Positions 27,728 to 37,328 of a DNA stretch of 64,000 nt are shown in pieces; the first letter of the stretch is position 1, and every line of letters starts with the position of its first letter. The position numbers were made by a program, and so were the translations under genes. The stretch is taken from positions 682,001-746,000 of the forward strand of contig CAVVPZ010000006.1 of assembly GCA_963750255.1 (NCBI GenBank). Direction: 5' to 3'. Source of the stretch: DATLED01 sp963750255. GTDB taxonomy: Bacteria; Actinomycetota; Acidimicrobiia; Acidimicrobiales; CADCTF01. A model generated the notes under the pieces. The model saw nothing but the letters and a program-made list of their open reading frames with translations, was not told the DNA's origin and made no database searches.

Positions 27728-28345
27728 GTGGCGACTCCAGGAACCATCAGCGACCGTCGGGCGTCGCGTGCCGCGGCCCTGCCGGCCGATGAGCGCCGCG
27801 CCGCCATCGTGGCCGCGACCTTGCCGTTGCTGATGGAGCGAGGCGCCGGCGTCACCACCCGCCAGATCGCGGAGGCGGCCGGCATCGCCGAGGGGACCAT
27901 TTTCCGGGTCTTCGACGACAAGGACGCCGTGCTCCGGGCCGCCGTCGACCTCGCCTTCGACACCGCACCCACCGAGGCCGCGCTGTCGGCCATCGACCGC
28001 GACCTTCCCTTCGAATCCCAATTGATCGAGTCGGTCCAGATCATGCAGGAGCGGATGGCGTTCATCTGGCGCTTGGTGTCGGCCGTCGGCGAGGCCGAGG
28101 CCCTTCGCGACCGCGAGCACAGCCCGCCCCCCGACTTGTTGGCGCTGGCCGACCTGTTCGCCCCTCACATCGGCGGCCTCCGCTCCGACGCCGGTACCGC
28201 GGCCCGCCAGTTGCGAGCGCTCACGTTGGCGATGAGCCACCCCGCCCTGAACGCCGACGAACCGATGACGCCGGCCGAGATCGTTTCGCTCCTCCTCGAC
28301 GGCATCCGCGTCGAGTCCCGCCCCGAACGAGGTTCCAAATGCTGA
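27728..28345 (+). CDS. TetR/AcrR family regulator of the ABC exporter operon
   Basis: The 205-residue protein has the TetR N-terminal DNA-binding domain: AAIVAATLPLLMERGAGVTT, then RQIAEAAGIAEGTIFRVFDD with the helix-turn-helix, near residues 24-63. The C-terminal ligand domain is not assignable. A perfect palindrome lies just upstream. The last codons overlap the start of the first ABC exporter gene by 7 bp, so regulator and exporter are one operon, typical of drug- or metabolite-induced efflux. Confidence 0.88.
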   Translation: MATPGTISDRRASRAAALPADERRAAIVAATLPLLMERGAGVTTRQIAEAAGIAEGTIFRVFDDKDAVLRAAVDLAFDTAPTEAALSAIDRDLPFESQLIESVQIMQERMAFIWRLVSAVGEAEALRDREHSPPPDLLALADLFAPHIGGLRSDAGTAARQLRALTLAMSHPALNADEPMTPAEIVSLLLDGIRVESRPERGSKC

Positions 28346-30072
28346 TCCGTCTTCTCCGCACCCACCTGCGGCCCTATCGCGGCGTCCTGCTGGCGGTCAT
28401 CGCGCTCCAGGGGGTGCAGGCGATGGCCTCGCTCTACCTGCCGAGCCTCAACGCCGACATCATCGACAAGGGGATTGTCGCCGGTGACACGGACTACATC
28501 TGGCGTACGGGCGGCTTCATGCTGATCGTCACCGCCATCCAGATCGTGTTCAACATCGCCGCCGTCTACTACGGGTCGAAGGCGGCCATGGGATTCGGGC
28601 GAGACGTTCGCGACGCCCTCTTCCACCAGGTCACCGACTTCTCTGCCCGCGAAGTGGCGGTCTTCGGGGCGCCCTCGTTGATCACCCGCATCACAAACGA
28701 CGTGCAACAGGTGCAGCTGCTCGTGGCCATGTCGTGCACGATGTTGCTGGCGGCGCCGATCACGATCATCGGCGGCGTGATCATGGCCCTCCGCCAAGAT
28801 GCGGGGCTGACCTGGCTCCTCGGGGTGGCCGTCGTGCTGCTGGGCTTCTGTCTGAGCATGATCGTCAGCCGGATGGTGCCGACCTTCCGCCTGATGCAAG
28901 AACGTGTCGATGGCATCAACCGCGTGCTGCGTGAGCAGATTGCCGGCATGCGGGTGGTGCGGGCCTTCGTCCGCGAGCCGCTCGAGGGCGAGCGCTTCGG
29001 TGTCGTCAACCAGGGCGTGACGGACGTGTCGCTGCGGGCCGGCCGTCTCATGGCGCTGATGTTCCCGACGGTTCTGTTGATCATCAACGGCTCCGGTGCT
29101 GCTGTCATCTGGTTCGGCGGCGATCGGGTGGCCCGGGGTGACATGACGATCGGCTCGCTCGTGGCGTTCCTCACCTACTTCACCGTCATCCTCTTCGCCG
29201 TCATGATGGCCAGCTGGGTCGCGTTCATGGCTCCCCGCGCTGCGGTGTCGGCTGAGCGCATCCAGGAGGTGCTCAACACGCCGTCGTCCCTCGTGGCCAA
29301 GGAAAACGCGGTGACCTCGCTGACCACGGCGGGATCGCTCGAACTTCGCGACGTCGGATTCGGCTACCCCGGCGCCGAGGTACCGGTGGTGACGGGCATC
29401 AGCCTTCGATCGCTGGCGGGGCAGACCACGGCGATCATCGGGAGCACCGGTAGCGGCAAGACGACCCTCCTCAACTTGGTCGCCCGCCTCGTCGACGTCA
29501 CCGAGGGAGCCGTGCTGGTGGGCGGCGTGGACGTGCGCGACCTCGACCCGCAGGTGCTCTGGACCCGGATCGGGCTCGTGCCCCAGAAGCCCTACCTGTT
29601 CTCAGGGACGGTGGCCTCCAACCTGCGCTACGGCAAGCCCGACGCCACCGACGAGGAACTCTGGAAGGCGCTGCAAGTGGCGCAGGCGGCCGACTTCGTG
29701 GCCGCCATGCCCGGAGGGCTCAACGCCATCATCGACCAGGGCGGCACCAACGTCTCGGGCGGCCAACGCCAACGCCTGGCCATTGCCCGTGCGCTGGTGC
29801 GCAAGCCCGACATCTACCTCTTCGACGACTCGTTCTCGGCGCTCGACCTCGCCACCGACGCCCGGCTCCGGGCCGCGCTCGAGCCGTACACGACCGAGGC
29901 CACGGTTCTCATCGTCGGCCAGCGGGTCTCGACCATCTCGGGCGCCGACCAGATCCTGGTGCTCGAGGACGGGCACCCGGTCGGCCTCGGCACCCACGCC
30001 CAGTTGTTGGAGACGTGTCCGACCTACGTCGAGATCGTCGAATCGCAGAGCACGCAGGGAGCAGCCGCATGA
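28339..30072 (+). CDS. ABC exporter half-transporter with degenerate catalytic site
   Basis: The 577-residue protein has six transmembrane segments followed by a nucleotide-binding domain. Walker A is GSTGSGKTTLL near residue 371, the signature is VSGGQRQRLAIARAL near 471, and Walker B is IYLFDDSFSALD near 491. The catalytic Glu after Walker B is replaced by Asp (FDD instead of the usual DE), as in the BmrC/TM287-like half of heterodimeric exporters. It therefore probably pairs with the product of the next gene, which has a canonical site. Start ATG 28339 lies within the end of the TetR gene. Confidence 0.9.
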   Translation: MLIRLLRTHLRPYRGVLLAVIALQGVQAMASLYLPSLNADIIDKGIVAGDTDYIWRTGGFMLIVTAIQIVFNIAAVYYGSKAAMGFGRDVRDALFHQVTDFSAREVAVFGAPSLITRITNDVQQVQLLVAMSCTMLLAAPITIIGGVIMALRQDAGLTWLLGVAVVLLGFCLSMIVSRMVPTFRLMQERVDGINRVLREQIAGMRVVRAFVREPLEGERFGVVNQGVTDVSLRAGRLMALMFPTVLLIINGSGAAVIWFGGDRVARGDMTIGSLVAFLTYFTVILFAVMMASWVAFMAPRAAVSAERIQEVLNTPSSLVAKENAVTSLTTAGSLELRDVGFGYPGAEVPVVTGISLRSLAGQTTAIIGSTGSGKTTLLNLVARLVDVTEGAVLVGGVDVRDLDPQVLWTRIGLVPQKPYLFSGTVASNLRYGKPDATDEELWKALQVAQAADFVAAMPGGLNAIIDQGGTNVSGGQRQRLAIARALVRKPDIYLFDDSFSALDLATDARLRAALEPYTTEATVLIVGQRVSTISGADQILVLEDGHPVGLGTHAQLLETCPTYVEIVESQSTQGAAA

Positions 30073-31991
30073 GCACCGAGACCACCCCCGAATTGCCCCC
30101 CACGCCGGATCTTCCAACGGTGCCCGAACTCGACGACAGCGAGGTCAAGCCGCCGACGCCGCAGGCGGGTCAGGGCCGATGGGGATCGCTCGGACAACCG
30201 GTCGAGGCATCCGCCAACTTCGGCGCCTCGGCCCGCCGTCTGGTCCGCCGTCTCGAGGGCGGGCCGCTGGCGCTCGGTTTCGTGCTCTTCCTGGCGCTCA
30301 CTGGCGTCATCCTCACCGTGCTCGGTCCCAAGCTCCTGGGGCACGCCACCGACATCCTCATCCGCGGGCTCATCGCTCGGGCCCGCGGCCTCGGCGACAT
30401 CGATTTCGCCGATCTCCACCGCGTGCTCCTGCTCGCCATCGGGCTCTACGCGGCGTCGTCGGTGTTCTCGTTCTTCCAGTCGTACTTGCTGGCTGGGATC
30501 GTGCAGCGCACGATGTACAAGTTGCGGGCCGACGTCGAGGACAAACTCAACCGCCTCCCGCTCAGCTACGTCGATCAGAACGCCCGCGGCGACCTCTTGA
30601 GCCGGGTCACCAACGACATCGACAACATCGCCATGAGCCTGCAACAGACGATGAGCCAGTTGCTCACGTCGCTGCTCACGCTCGTCGGGACCCTGGTGAT
30701 GATGGTCATCCTGTCTCCCGTTCTGGCGCTGGTGGCGATCGCGTCGGTGCCGCTGTCGCTGGGCGGCATCAAGGTGATCACCGGCCGTTCGAAGCCGAAG
30801 TTCATCGCGCAATGGCGCCACACCGGCCAGCTCAACGGACTGGTCGAAGAAGCGTTCACCGGCCACGCCGTGGTCAAGGCGTTCGGTCGCCAGCGCGAGG
30901 TCGAAGCCCGCTTCTCCACGATGAATGAGGAGCTCTACAAGGCGAGCTTCGGCGCCCAGTTCATCTCCGGCTCGATCCAGCCGGTGATGATGCTCCTCGG
31001 CAACCTGAACTTCGTCGGCATTGCCGTGATCGGCGGTCTTCGGGTGGCGTCGGGGGCGATGAGCCTCGGTGACGTCCAGGCGTTCATCCAGTACTCCCGG
31101 CAATTCACCCAGCCCCTCACCCAGGTTGCGTCGATGGTCAACACGTTCCAGTCGGGCATCGCCTCGGCTGAGCGGGTGTTCGAATTGCTCGACGCCGACG
31201 AGGAGCTTCCCGACTCGTACGCGTCGTCGCTGCCCAGCCCCCGTCGGGGACGGGTCGAGTTCGACCAGGTCAAGTTCGCGTACGACCCCAACCGGCCGCT
31301 CATCGAAGACCTGTCGCTGGTGGCCGAGCCCGGCCAGACCGTCGCCATCGTCGGGCCCACCGGAGCCGGCAAGACCACGATGGTCAACCTCTTGATGCGC
31401 TTCTACGACATCCAGGGCGGCACCATCACCCTCGATGGCGTCGACATCGCCGAGGTGCCCCGGGCCAACCTCCGGTCGAACTTCGGCATGGTGCTGCAGG
31501 ACACGTGGCTCTTCGGCGGCACCATCCGCGAGAACATCGCCTACGGCAACCCGTCGGCCACCGAGGAGCAGATCCTCGAAGCAGCCCGGGCCACCTACGT
31601 CGATCGCTTCGTCCACTCGCTGCCCGATGGCTACGACACCATCATCGACGACGAGGACAGCTCGGTCAGCGCCGGCGAGAAGCAGTTGCTCACGATCGCC
31701 CGAGCCTTCCTGGCCGATCCCGCCATCCTCATCCTCGACGAGGCAACGAGCTCGGTCGATACCCGTACCGAGGTGCTCATCCAGCACGCAATGGCCGCTC
31801 TGCGTTCGCAGCGCACCAGTTTCGTCATCGCCCACCGGCTCTCGACGATCCGCGACGCCGACATCATCCTGGTTATGGACAACGGCCACATCGTCGAGCA
31901 GGGCCATCACAGCGAGCTGCTGGCCCGTGGTGGGGCCTACGCCACCCTCTACAACGCCCAGTTCAGCGCCCCCACCGCCGACATCGCCTGA
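30069..31991 (+). CDS. ABC exporter half-transporter, catalytically canonical partner
   Basis: The 640-residue protein has a long hydrophilic N-terminus (about 80 residues), six transmembrane segments and a nucleotide-binding domain. Walker A is GPTGAGKTTMVNLL, the signature is a variant VSAGEKQLLTIARAF, and Walker B ILILDEATSSVD keeps the catalytic Glu. The switch His is in IAHRLSTIRDAD. With the degenerate Walker B in the upstream partner and the variant signature here, the pair forms one complete and one impaired ATP site, the hallmark of asymmetric heterodimeric exporters. ATG 30069 overlaps the upstream stop (ATGA). Confidence 0.9.
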   Translation: MSTETTPELPPTPDLPTVPELDDSEVKPPTPQAGQGRWGSLGQPVEASANFGASARRLVRRLEGGPLALGFVLFLALTGVILTVLGPKLLGHATDILIRGLIARARGLGDIDFADLHRVLLLAIGLYAASSVFSFFQSYLLAGIVQRTMYKLRADVEDKLNRLPLSYVDQNARGDLLSRVTNDIDNIAMSLQQTMSQLLTSLLTLVGTLVMMVILSPVLALVAIASVPLSLGGIKVITGRSKPKFIAQWRHTGQLNGLVEEAFTGHAVVKAFGRQREVEARFSTMNEELYKASFGAQFISGSIQPVMMLLGNLNFVGIAVIGGLRVASGAMSLGDVQAFIQYSRQFTQPLTQVASMVNTFQSGIASAERVFELLDADEELPDSYASSLPSPRRGRVEFDQVKFAYDPNRPLIEDLSLVAEPGQTVAIVGPTGAGKTTMVNLLMRFYDIQGGTITLDGVDIAEVPRANLRSNFGMVLQDTWLFGGTIRENIAYGNPSATEEQILEAARATYVDRFVHSLPDGYDTIIDDEDSSVSAGEKQLLTIARAFLADPAILILDEATSSVDTRTEVLIQHAMAALRSQRTSFVIAHRLSTIRDADIILVMDNGHIVEQGHHSELLARGGAYATLYNAQFSAPTADIA

Positions 31992-32056
31992 CCCCACGCG
32001 CCCCCGGGCTTTCCGGCGCGAACTGTCGTCAGGGCCTCAACTCCCGCCGGGAAGCG

Positions 32057-32893
32057 TCAGGGGGCGAGGCAGGCGCGGGCGCGATGGAGGCCGTCATCGC
32101 CGCCGGTGGTGGTGGTGGCGCCGAAGATCATGCCGCGCACGTTCGGTGCCGTGGCCGACGCCGCCGGGAGGTCTCGGGCTACAAACAACGGCGTCCCGTC
32201 GTTGTCGAAGCGTTGCCACACGCCCAGCGTCGGCGCCGGCACCTGTGGGTCGGTGATGCGGGCGGCGACGAAGACGGCGCGGCCGTCGTGCCAGAGGCGG
32301 GCGTCGACCACGGTCGCCCCGGGCCGGAGCCCGGCATCGAGGGCGGAGCGGTCGGTGGCTGACGGGGTCACGCATCGCCCGATCGGAATCGGGAAGGCCA
32401 GCCGAGGGACGAGGCCAGCCGACAGCGCGAACACGCAGATCGCCGCGGCCTGGATGGCGCCGATGGCGTAGTTGTCGAGGCTCGCCATCCCCGATGGCGC
32501 GGGGTCGGCGGTGCCGTCGGGACGTAGACCTTGATAGCGAAGCGCTCGGTCCTGCCGCTTGGCTGGGTCCATGAAGCGGAGGAGCACGGCGCCTAAGACG
32601 ACTCCGAGCACCACCCCCGCCCCGCTCGTCGCCATGAGGTAGTACGCGCCCGTGCGGCGAGCCAACGAGTACTGCGACAACACCATGATCCCGCCGACGC
32701 CGATCCCACAGCTCAGAAAGCGGAGGCGTTGGCTTCGCCCCGAGCGGATGTCGTCGACCATCCACTCGGGGTAGGTCGTGCCGATCTTCCACCCGATTGT
32801 CCGGTAGCCGAACTGCTCGAGCGTCGTCGGCGTCTCCACCCCGACAGCATGCCCGCCCGTCGACCGGACGATCGGCTTGGCCTGAAGGGCCAT
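32057..32893 (-). CDS. Membrane protein of unknown function
   Basis: From ATG 32893 the product is 278 residues (GTG 32840 is another possible start). It has a short conserved-looking N-terminus (TLEQFGYRTIGWKIGTTYPE), two adjacent transmembrane segments (GIGVGGIMVLSQYSL and AYYLMATSGAGVVLGVVLGA), a third near AIQAAAICVFALSAGLV, and an outer C-terminal domain of about 110 residues with a C-V-T-P start and a cysteine near the end. The family is not recognised. It is divergent from the repeat protein, with an inverted repeat between them. Confidence 0.6.
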   Translation of the reverse strand: MALQAKPIVRSTGGHAVGVETPTTLEQFGYRTIGWKIGTTYPEWMVDDIRSGRSQRLRFLSCGIGVGGIMVLSQYSLARRTGAYYLMATSGAGVVLGVVLGAVLLRFMDPAKRQDRALRYQGLRPDGTADPAPSGMASLDNYAIGAIQAAAICVFALSAGLVPRLAFPIPIGRCVTPSATDRSALDAGLRPGATVVDARLWHDGRAVFVAARITDPQVPAPTLGVWQRFDNDGTPLFVARDLPAASATAPNVRGMIFGATTTTGGDDGLHRARACLAP

Positions 32894-32894
32894 A

Positions 32895-32914
32895 ACCAAA
32901 ATGACCCGTTTGGT
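32895..32914. promoter_or_regulatory. Inverted repeat between divergent genes
   Basis: ACCAAA and TTTGGT flank eight bases, immediately upstream of the minus-strand membrane protein start and about 90 bp before the repeat-protein start. It may be an operator or part of a divergent promoter. No regulator is encoded next to it. Confidence 0.35.
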
Positions 32915-33005
32915 CCCTCGGTTCACGGCGTACACCCTCCGATACTTGAAGGCAGCGCTGCGGACGACGGAGCCCAGCGCGTCCCGGTCTGGAGGCCGGT
33001 CGACC

Positions 33006-34818
33006 GTGCTGCTGCCCCCGTTCGACGCGTCCACGCGCCCGTTCCGAACCTGGTCTTGCTCCCCGCGATGGCGGTTGGCCCTGACGGTCGTGGCCGGATT
33101 GTCGATGCTCGTCGGGATGCTGGCGGCCGGCGCGATGACCCGAATGCGGTCGGCGCCGCTGACGACTGCGGCGGCCGTCGTCGAGCCGCCGCTCGTCCCC
33201 GACGCTGAGCCGGCCACGACGACCACCGCCGCCCCCCAACCCGTCGCCGCGCCGGCGCCCGAGGTCGGGTATCGGATCGCGGCCCGCAACGGCGGCATCT
33301 TCACCCACGGCGCCATGGGTTTCGCCGGATCGGCTGTCGGCGTGACGCCGTCGCCGACCGTGGCGATCGCTCAGACCCCCGACGGAGGTGGTTACTGGGT
33401 GGCCACCTCCGACGGCGGCGTGTTCGCCTTTGGTCGAGCAGTGTTCTTCGGCTCCGCCGCCGGCCAGAGCGGTGCGCCCGTCGTCGGTATGGCGGCGACC
33501 GCGACCGGTGCCGGCTACTGGCTGGTCGCCGCCGACGGCGGCGTCTTCGCCTTCGGCGACGCCCGTTGGTCGGGGTCGGGCCCGGCCGCTGGGATCACGT
33601 CTCGCATAGTGGCGCTGGCACCCACCGACTCCGGCCTCGGGTACTGGCTGGTCGGAGCCGACGGCGGCGTCTTCACCTTCGGCGACGCCGGATTCTTCGG
33701 CTCGCTCGGCGACGCCCAGCTCAACGCACCGATCTCGGATCTCGTCGCCACGCCGACGGGCGCCGGGTACTACCTCGTCGCGGCCGACGGCGGCGTCTTC
33801 ACGTTCGGAGACGCCGTCTTCCACGGCGCCGCGCTCGACCAGCCGTTGTCCAGTGCAGTGATCGACATGGAGCTCGACCCCGATGGCGGCGGCTACTGGC
33901 TGTTGACCCGAGACGGTGGCGTGTTCTCCTTCGGCGACGCGCCATTCCTCGGCGCGCCGGCCGCGGACCATGAAGGAACTTCGTACGCAGCGATGTCGGC
34001 AGGTCTGTCGGCCCCCGACGCCACGCCCCCGCCCCCGGCACCGCCCGCCGCCCCGGTGGTTCCGGAGGTGACCGCGGCTTCGGTCGCCGGGCCCGCGGGT
34101 CAGCGCGTTGCCGACCGCACCCGTCGGCGGTCCCGCCCTCGACGGGTCATTCGGCTGGGACATCTCGTATCCGCAGTGCGACAAGCCGCTGCCCGAGGGC
34201 GCCTCGGCCTTCGTCGTCGTGGGCGTGACCGGCGGCCGCTCGTTCCGCCACAACCGGTGCCTGGGCCAGCAGTGGCGCTGGGCTCGAAAGCGGGGAGCGG
34301 CGGGCATCTACCTCAACGTGAACTATCCCCACACGGCCGACGAGCGGGCGCTCGGCGCCACCAGCGACCGCCAGCCCGACTGCGCCCCCGACGCCGAAGC
34401 GTGTATGGCCTACAACTTCGGACTCAACAACGTGCGCGATGCTCTCGCCTACGCCGGCGACCAGGGAGTACGGGCTCCCTTCGCGTGGCTCGACGTCGAG
34501 CACCTCAACTACTGGGACCCAAACCCTGCCCTGAATGCCGTCGTCCTCCGCGGTGCCATTGACGGGATCCGGGAGGCAGGCATGGAGGTCGGGATCTATT
34601 CGACCCCCTATCAGTACGGGAAGATTATGGGCGGGGAGACGCCGCAGGTGCCGGTGTGGACGGCGGGGGCCCCCGACCTCGGCGCCGTCGCTCGGTACTG
34701 CGCCGACAAGGGATTCGGCGGAGGGCCGGTGGTCATCGTGCAGCTTCGGCCCCAGCAGTTCGACCCCAACCTTGCCTGCCCGGGTGCCGGCCCGCTGGGC
34801 CACTACTTCACTCGCTGA
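33006..34818 (+). CDS. Membrane-anchored or secreted GYW/FGDA-repeat protein with glycosidase-like C-terminal domain, one frameshift
   Basis: The corrected protein has 603 residues. A hydrophobic segment (RLALTVVAGLSMLVGMLAAG) near residue 28 acts as signal anchor. Six repeats of about 45 residues follow, for example GYWLVGADGGVFTFGDAGFF and GYYLVAADGGVFTFGDAVF, the same family as in the protein at 9345. A Pro/Ala linker leads to a DUF1906/GH25-like domain: FGWDISYPQCDKPLPEG, FAWLDVEHLNYW and GIYSTPYQYGKI, with acidic residues at the expected barrel ends. One extra base near 34100 splits the repeat and barrel parts into two frames. GTG 33006 is my choice; ATG 32901 is possible. Confidence 0.75.
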
Positions 34819-34990
34819 GGTCGGCTCCGGGAAGGTCGAGGAGGCGCTTGCCCCGGGCCAGCCGCTGGTTGATCTGATCCAGGAGGGCCTTCGAGGAGCG
34901 AACCCGGGCCGCACTGTCGGCGACGACGTCGTCGGTCGACACGTCGTGGGCCGGGTCGGTCGCCGGGACCTCCGGCCGGGGCGCTTCCAC
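34808..34990 (-). CDS. Small acidic protein of unknown function
   Basis: A 60-residue frame (MEAPRPEVPATD to a GADLSE end) contains an amphipathic stretch SSKALLDQINQRLARGKRLL. It starts 31 bp after the stop of the MMPL gene on the same strand and overlaps the convergent repeat protein by 11 bp. Codon choice follows the neighbours. No family is recognised. Confidence 0.45.
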   Translation of the reverse strand: MEAPRPEVPATDPAHDVSTDDVVADSAARVRSSKALLDQINQRLARGKRLLDLPGADLSE

Positions 34991-35020
34991 GCCGGCTTAC
35001 GTTCCCCGATGCGGAGCGAC

Positions 35021-37318
35021 CTAATCCCTGGCTTCGACCTCGAGGGCGTGCCCTTCCACGTCGATGTTGGGCAGGAGGCGATCGAGCCACGACGGGATCC
35101 ACCAGTTGCGGTCGCCGAGCAGTTCCATCGTGGCCGGCACGAGGAGCATCCGGACGATGGAGGCGTCGAGGAGCACGGCGGTGGCGAGGCCCACGCCGAA
35201 GAGCTTGATGGTGCGGTCGGCCTCCAACAAGAAGCTGCCGAACACGAACACCATGATGGCGGCGGCGGCGGTGATCACCCGCGCGGTCGAGGTGAGACCG
35301 TCGGTGACGGCCCGGGCGTTGCCAATGCCTCGGTCGTACTCCTCCTTGACCCGAGACAGGAGGAACACCTCGTAGTCCATCGAGAGGCCGAACACGATCG
35401 CGAACATCATCATCGGGACAAACGGCTCGATGGGCCCGCCCTTGCCGATGCCGATCAGGCTCTTGCCCCAGCCCCACTGGAACACGGCGACGACCACGCC
35501 GTAGGCGGCACCGATCGACACGAGGTTGAGGAGCACGGCCTTGAGTGGCACCAGGATCGAACGGAAGACAGCCATCAAGAGCAAGAACGACAGAGCCAGC
35601 ACCACGCCGATGAACAACGGCAGGCGGGCTGCCAGGTAGTTCGAGAAGTCGACGCTCACGGCGACGAAGCCGGAGACGGCGACCTGGAGTCCCGTGCCCG
35701 TCGTCGCCCGGGGGAGCACGTCGGCCCGGAGTCGTTCGACCAGCTTGGTCGTGGCTTCGTCCTGGGGGGCAGAGTCGGGGATGACCCGCCACAGCACGGC
35801 TTTGGGATCGGTCGGGTCGTTGGGGATGCCTGGCGAGGCGAACGCAACGCCGGGCGTTGCCGCGAGGGCTTCGGTCACTTTGGGGATGGCGGCGAGATCG
35901 GCCGGACCCGTGATCTCGCTGGCGAGCACGAGCGGACCATTGAACCCGGGCCCGAACCCGTCGGCCAGCAAGTCGTAGGCCTTGCGGGTCGAGGTATCAG
36001 TGGGTGCATTGCCCTCGTCGGAGAACCCGAGGCGAAGCGAGGCGAGGGGGATGGCGAGGACGAGCAGCGCGGCGGTTCCTGCCAGCACGGATGACCACGG
36101 GTGGGCCTGGATGAAGTGGCTCCACCTGTAGGGAAGCGTGCGCTCGACCGGCTTCGGCGTCCGTCGCGGCACCTCACGACGGAGCGCGGGCACGAAGAAG
36201 CCGGCGACGAGCACCACCACGGCGAGCGGCAGCGCAACGGTGAGGGCCCGCAGCTTGAGCCCGACGCCGAACAAGGCGACCGCAACCAGCGCGGTGGCGA
36301 CGAGGCCGCGCCAACGCGTGACCTCCACCCTCGCCCCGGCGAAGCCGAGCAGGGCCGGGAGCAATGTGACCGAGGCAAGCATCGTCATGAGCACCGTGGT
36401 GGCGGCGCCGATGGCGAGGCCATTGACGAACGAGAGTCGCATCAGGAGCATCCCGAGCAGGGAGATGACGACGGTCGTGCCGGCGAAGAGCACGGCACGT
36501 CCGGCGGTGTCGAGGGCCGACGTCACGGCCTGCTCGGTCGACATGCCGGCATGCAATCCCTCGCGGTAGCGGGTGACGATGAAGAGCGCGTAGTCGATGC
36601 CCACGCCGAGTCCGATCATCACCGCCAAGGTCGTCGTGAAGTCGGGCATCGTGATCAGGTTCGAGGCGATCGTGACCACCGAGACGCCGAGGCCGATGCC
36701 GCCGAACGCCGTTCCGATCGGGAGGCCCATTGCCAGCACCGACCCGAATGAGACGACGAGGATGAAGATGGCGAACGCGAGGCCGAGCACCTCCGACGAG
36801 GGTGCGGCGAACTCGGCGAAGATCCGGCCGCCGTACTCGATTTCGAGCCCGGGGATGCGGGGCTCCATGGCCACGATCTTCTTGGTGACGGCGGCCGAGT
36901 CCTCCACGGAGTAGTCCTGGGGAACCTCGACCGAGGCGTACGCGATCTTGCCCGCCTCCGAACCCTGGCGGGCGATCTGGCGCTGGCCCTCGGGTGCGTA
37001 CGGGCTGACGACCCGCAGGGGTTCGATGCCGCCGACGCGATCGAGGAAGGTAGTCATGGCCGCTTGCACGGCGGGATCTTCGACCCCGGCGTCGGTGCGG
37101 AACACGATGGTGCCCCCGGCTCCGCCGCCACGTCCGCCGAAGTTGGCGTCGATGATGTCGAAGCCGCGAGAGCTCTCGACGTTGGGGAGGGAGAATGCGG
37201 TGGTGAATCCGCTGCCGGCGGCGCCCGACGCGCCGCCGGCGAGGAAGAGCACGACGAGCCAGGCCAAGACGACTCGGCCGCGACGGTTGTGACAGAGGCG
37301 ACCGAGTCGTCCGAGCAC
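35021..37318 (-). CDS. MMPL/RND family transporter
   Basis: The 765-residue protein has the MmpL plan: one N-terminal transmembrane segment, an outer domain, five to six segments, then the whole unit repeated. Motifs are GLGVGIDYALFIVTRYREGL near residue 237, with the Asp-Tyr pair used for proton coupling, and the second-half equivalent FGLSMDYEVFLLSRVKEEYD near 636. Such proteins export lipids, glycolipids or siderophore-like compounds. The gene ends 31 bp before the small acidic protein and starts 10 bp after the alpha/beta hydrolase stop, so these may be one operon. Substrate unknown. Confidence 0.9.
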   Translation of the reverse strand: MLGRLGRLCHNRRGRVVLAWLVVLFLAGGASGAAGSGFTTAFSLPNVESSRGFDIIDANFGGRGGGAGGTIVFRTDAGVEDPAVQAAMTTFLDRVGGIEPLRVVSPYAPEGQRQIARQGSEAGKIAYASVEVPQDYSVEDSAAVTKKIVAMEPRIPGLEIEYGGRIFAEFAAPSSEVLGLAFAIFILVVSFGSVLAMGLPIGTAFGGIGLGVSVVTIASNLITMPDFTTTLAVMIGLGVGIDYALFIVTRYREGLHAGMSTEQAVTSALDTAGRAVLFAGTTVVISLLGMLLMRLSFVNGLAIGAATTVLMTMLASVTLLPALLGFAGARVEVTRWRGLVATALVAVALFGVGLKLRALTVALPLAVVVLVAGFFVPALRREVPRRTPKPVERTLPYRWSHFIQAHPWSSVLAGTAALLVLAIPLASLRLGFSDEGNAPTDTSTRKAYDLLADGFGPGFNGPLVLASEITGPADLAAIPKVTEALAATPGVAFASPGIPNDPTDPKAVLWRVIPDSAPQDEATTKLVERLRADVLPRATTGTGLQVAVSGFVAVSVDFSNYLAARLPLFIGVVLALSFLLLMAVFRSILVPLKAVLLNLVSIGAAYGVVVAVFQWGWGKSLIGIGKGGPIEPFVPMMMFAIVFGLSMDYEVFLLSRVKEEYDRGIGNARAVTDGLTSTARVITAAAAIMVFVFGSFLLEADRTIKLFGVGLATAVLLDASIVRMLLVPATMELLGDRNWWIPSWLDRLLPNIDVEGHALEVEARD

Positions 37319-37328
37319 GAGTCAGCCC

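Noticed and set aside
32094..34307. A 737-codon minus-strand open frame opposite the repeat protein
   Set aside because: Its repeating Gly/Arg/Asp content is the antisense image of the plus-strand repeats; no independent motif is present.
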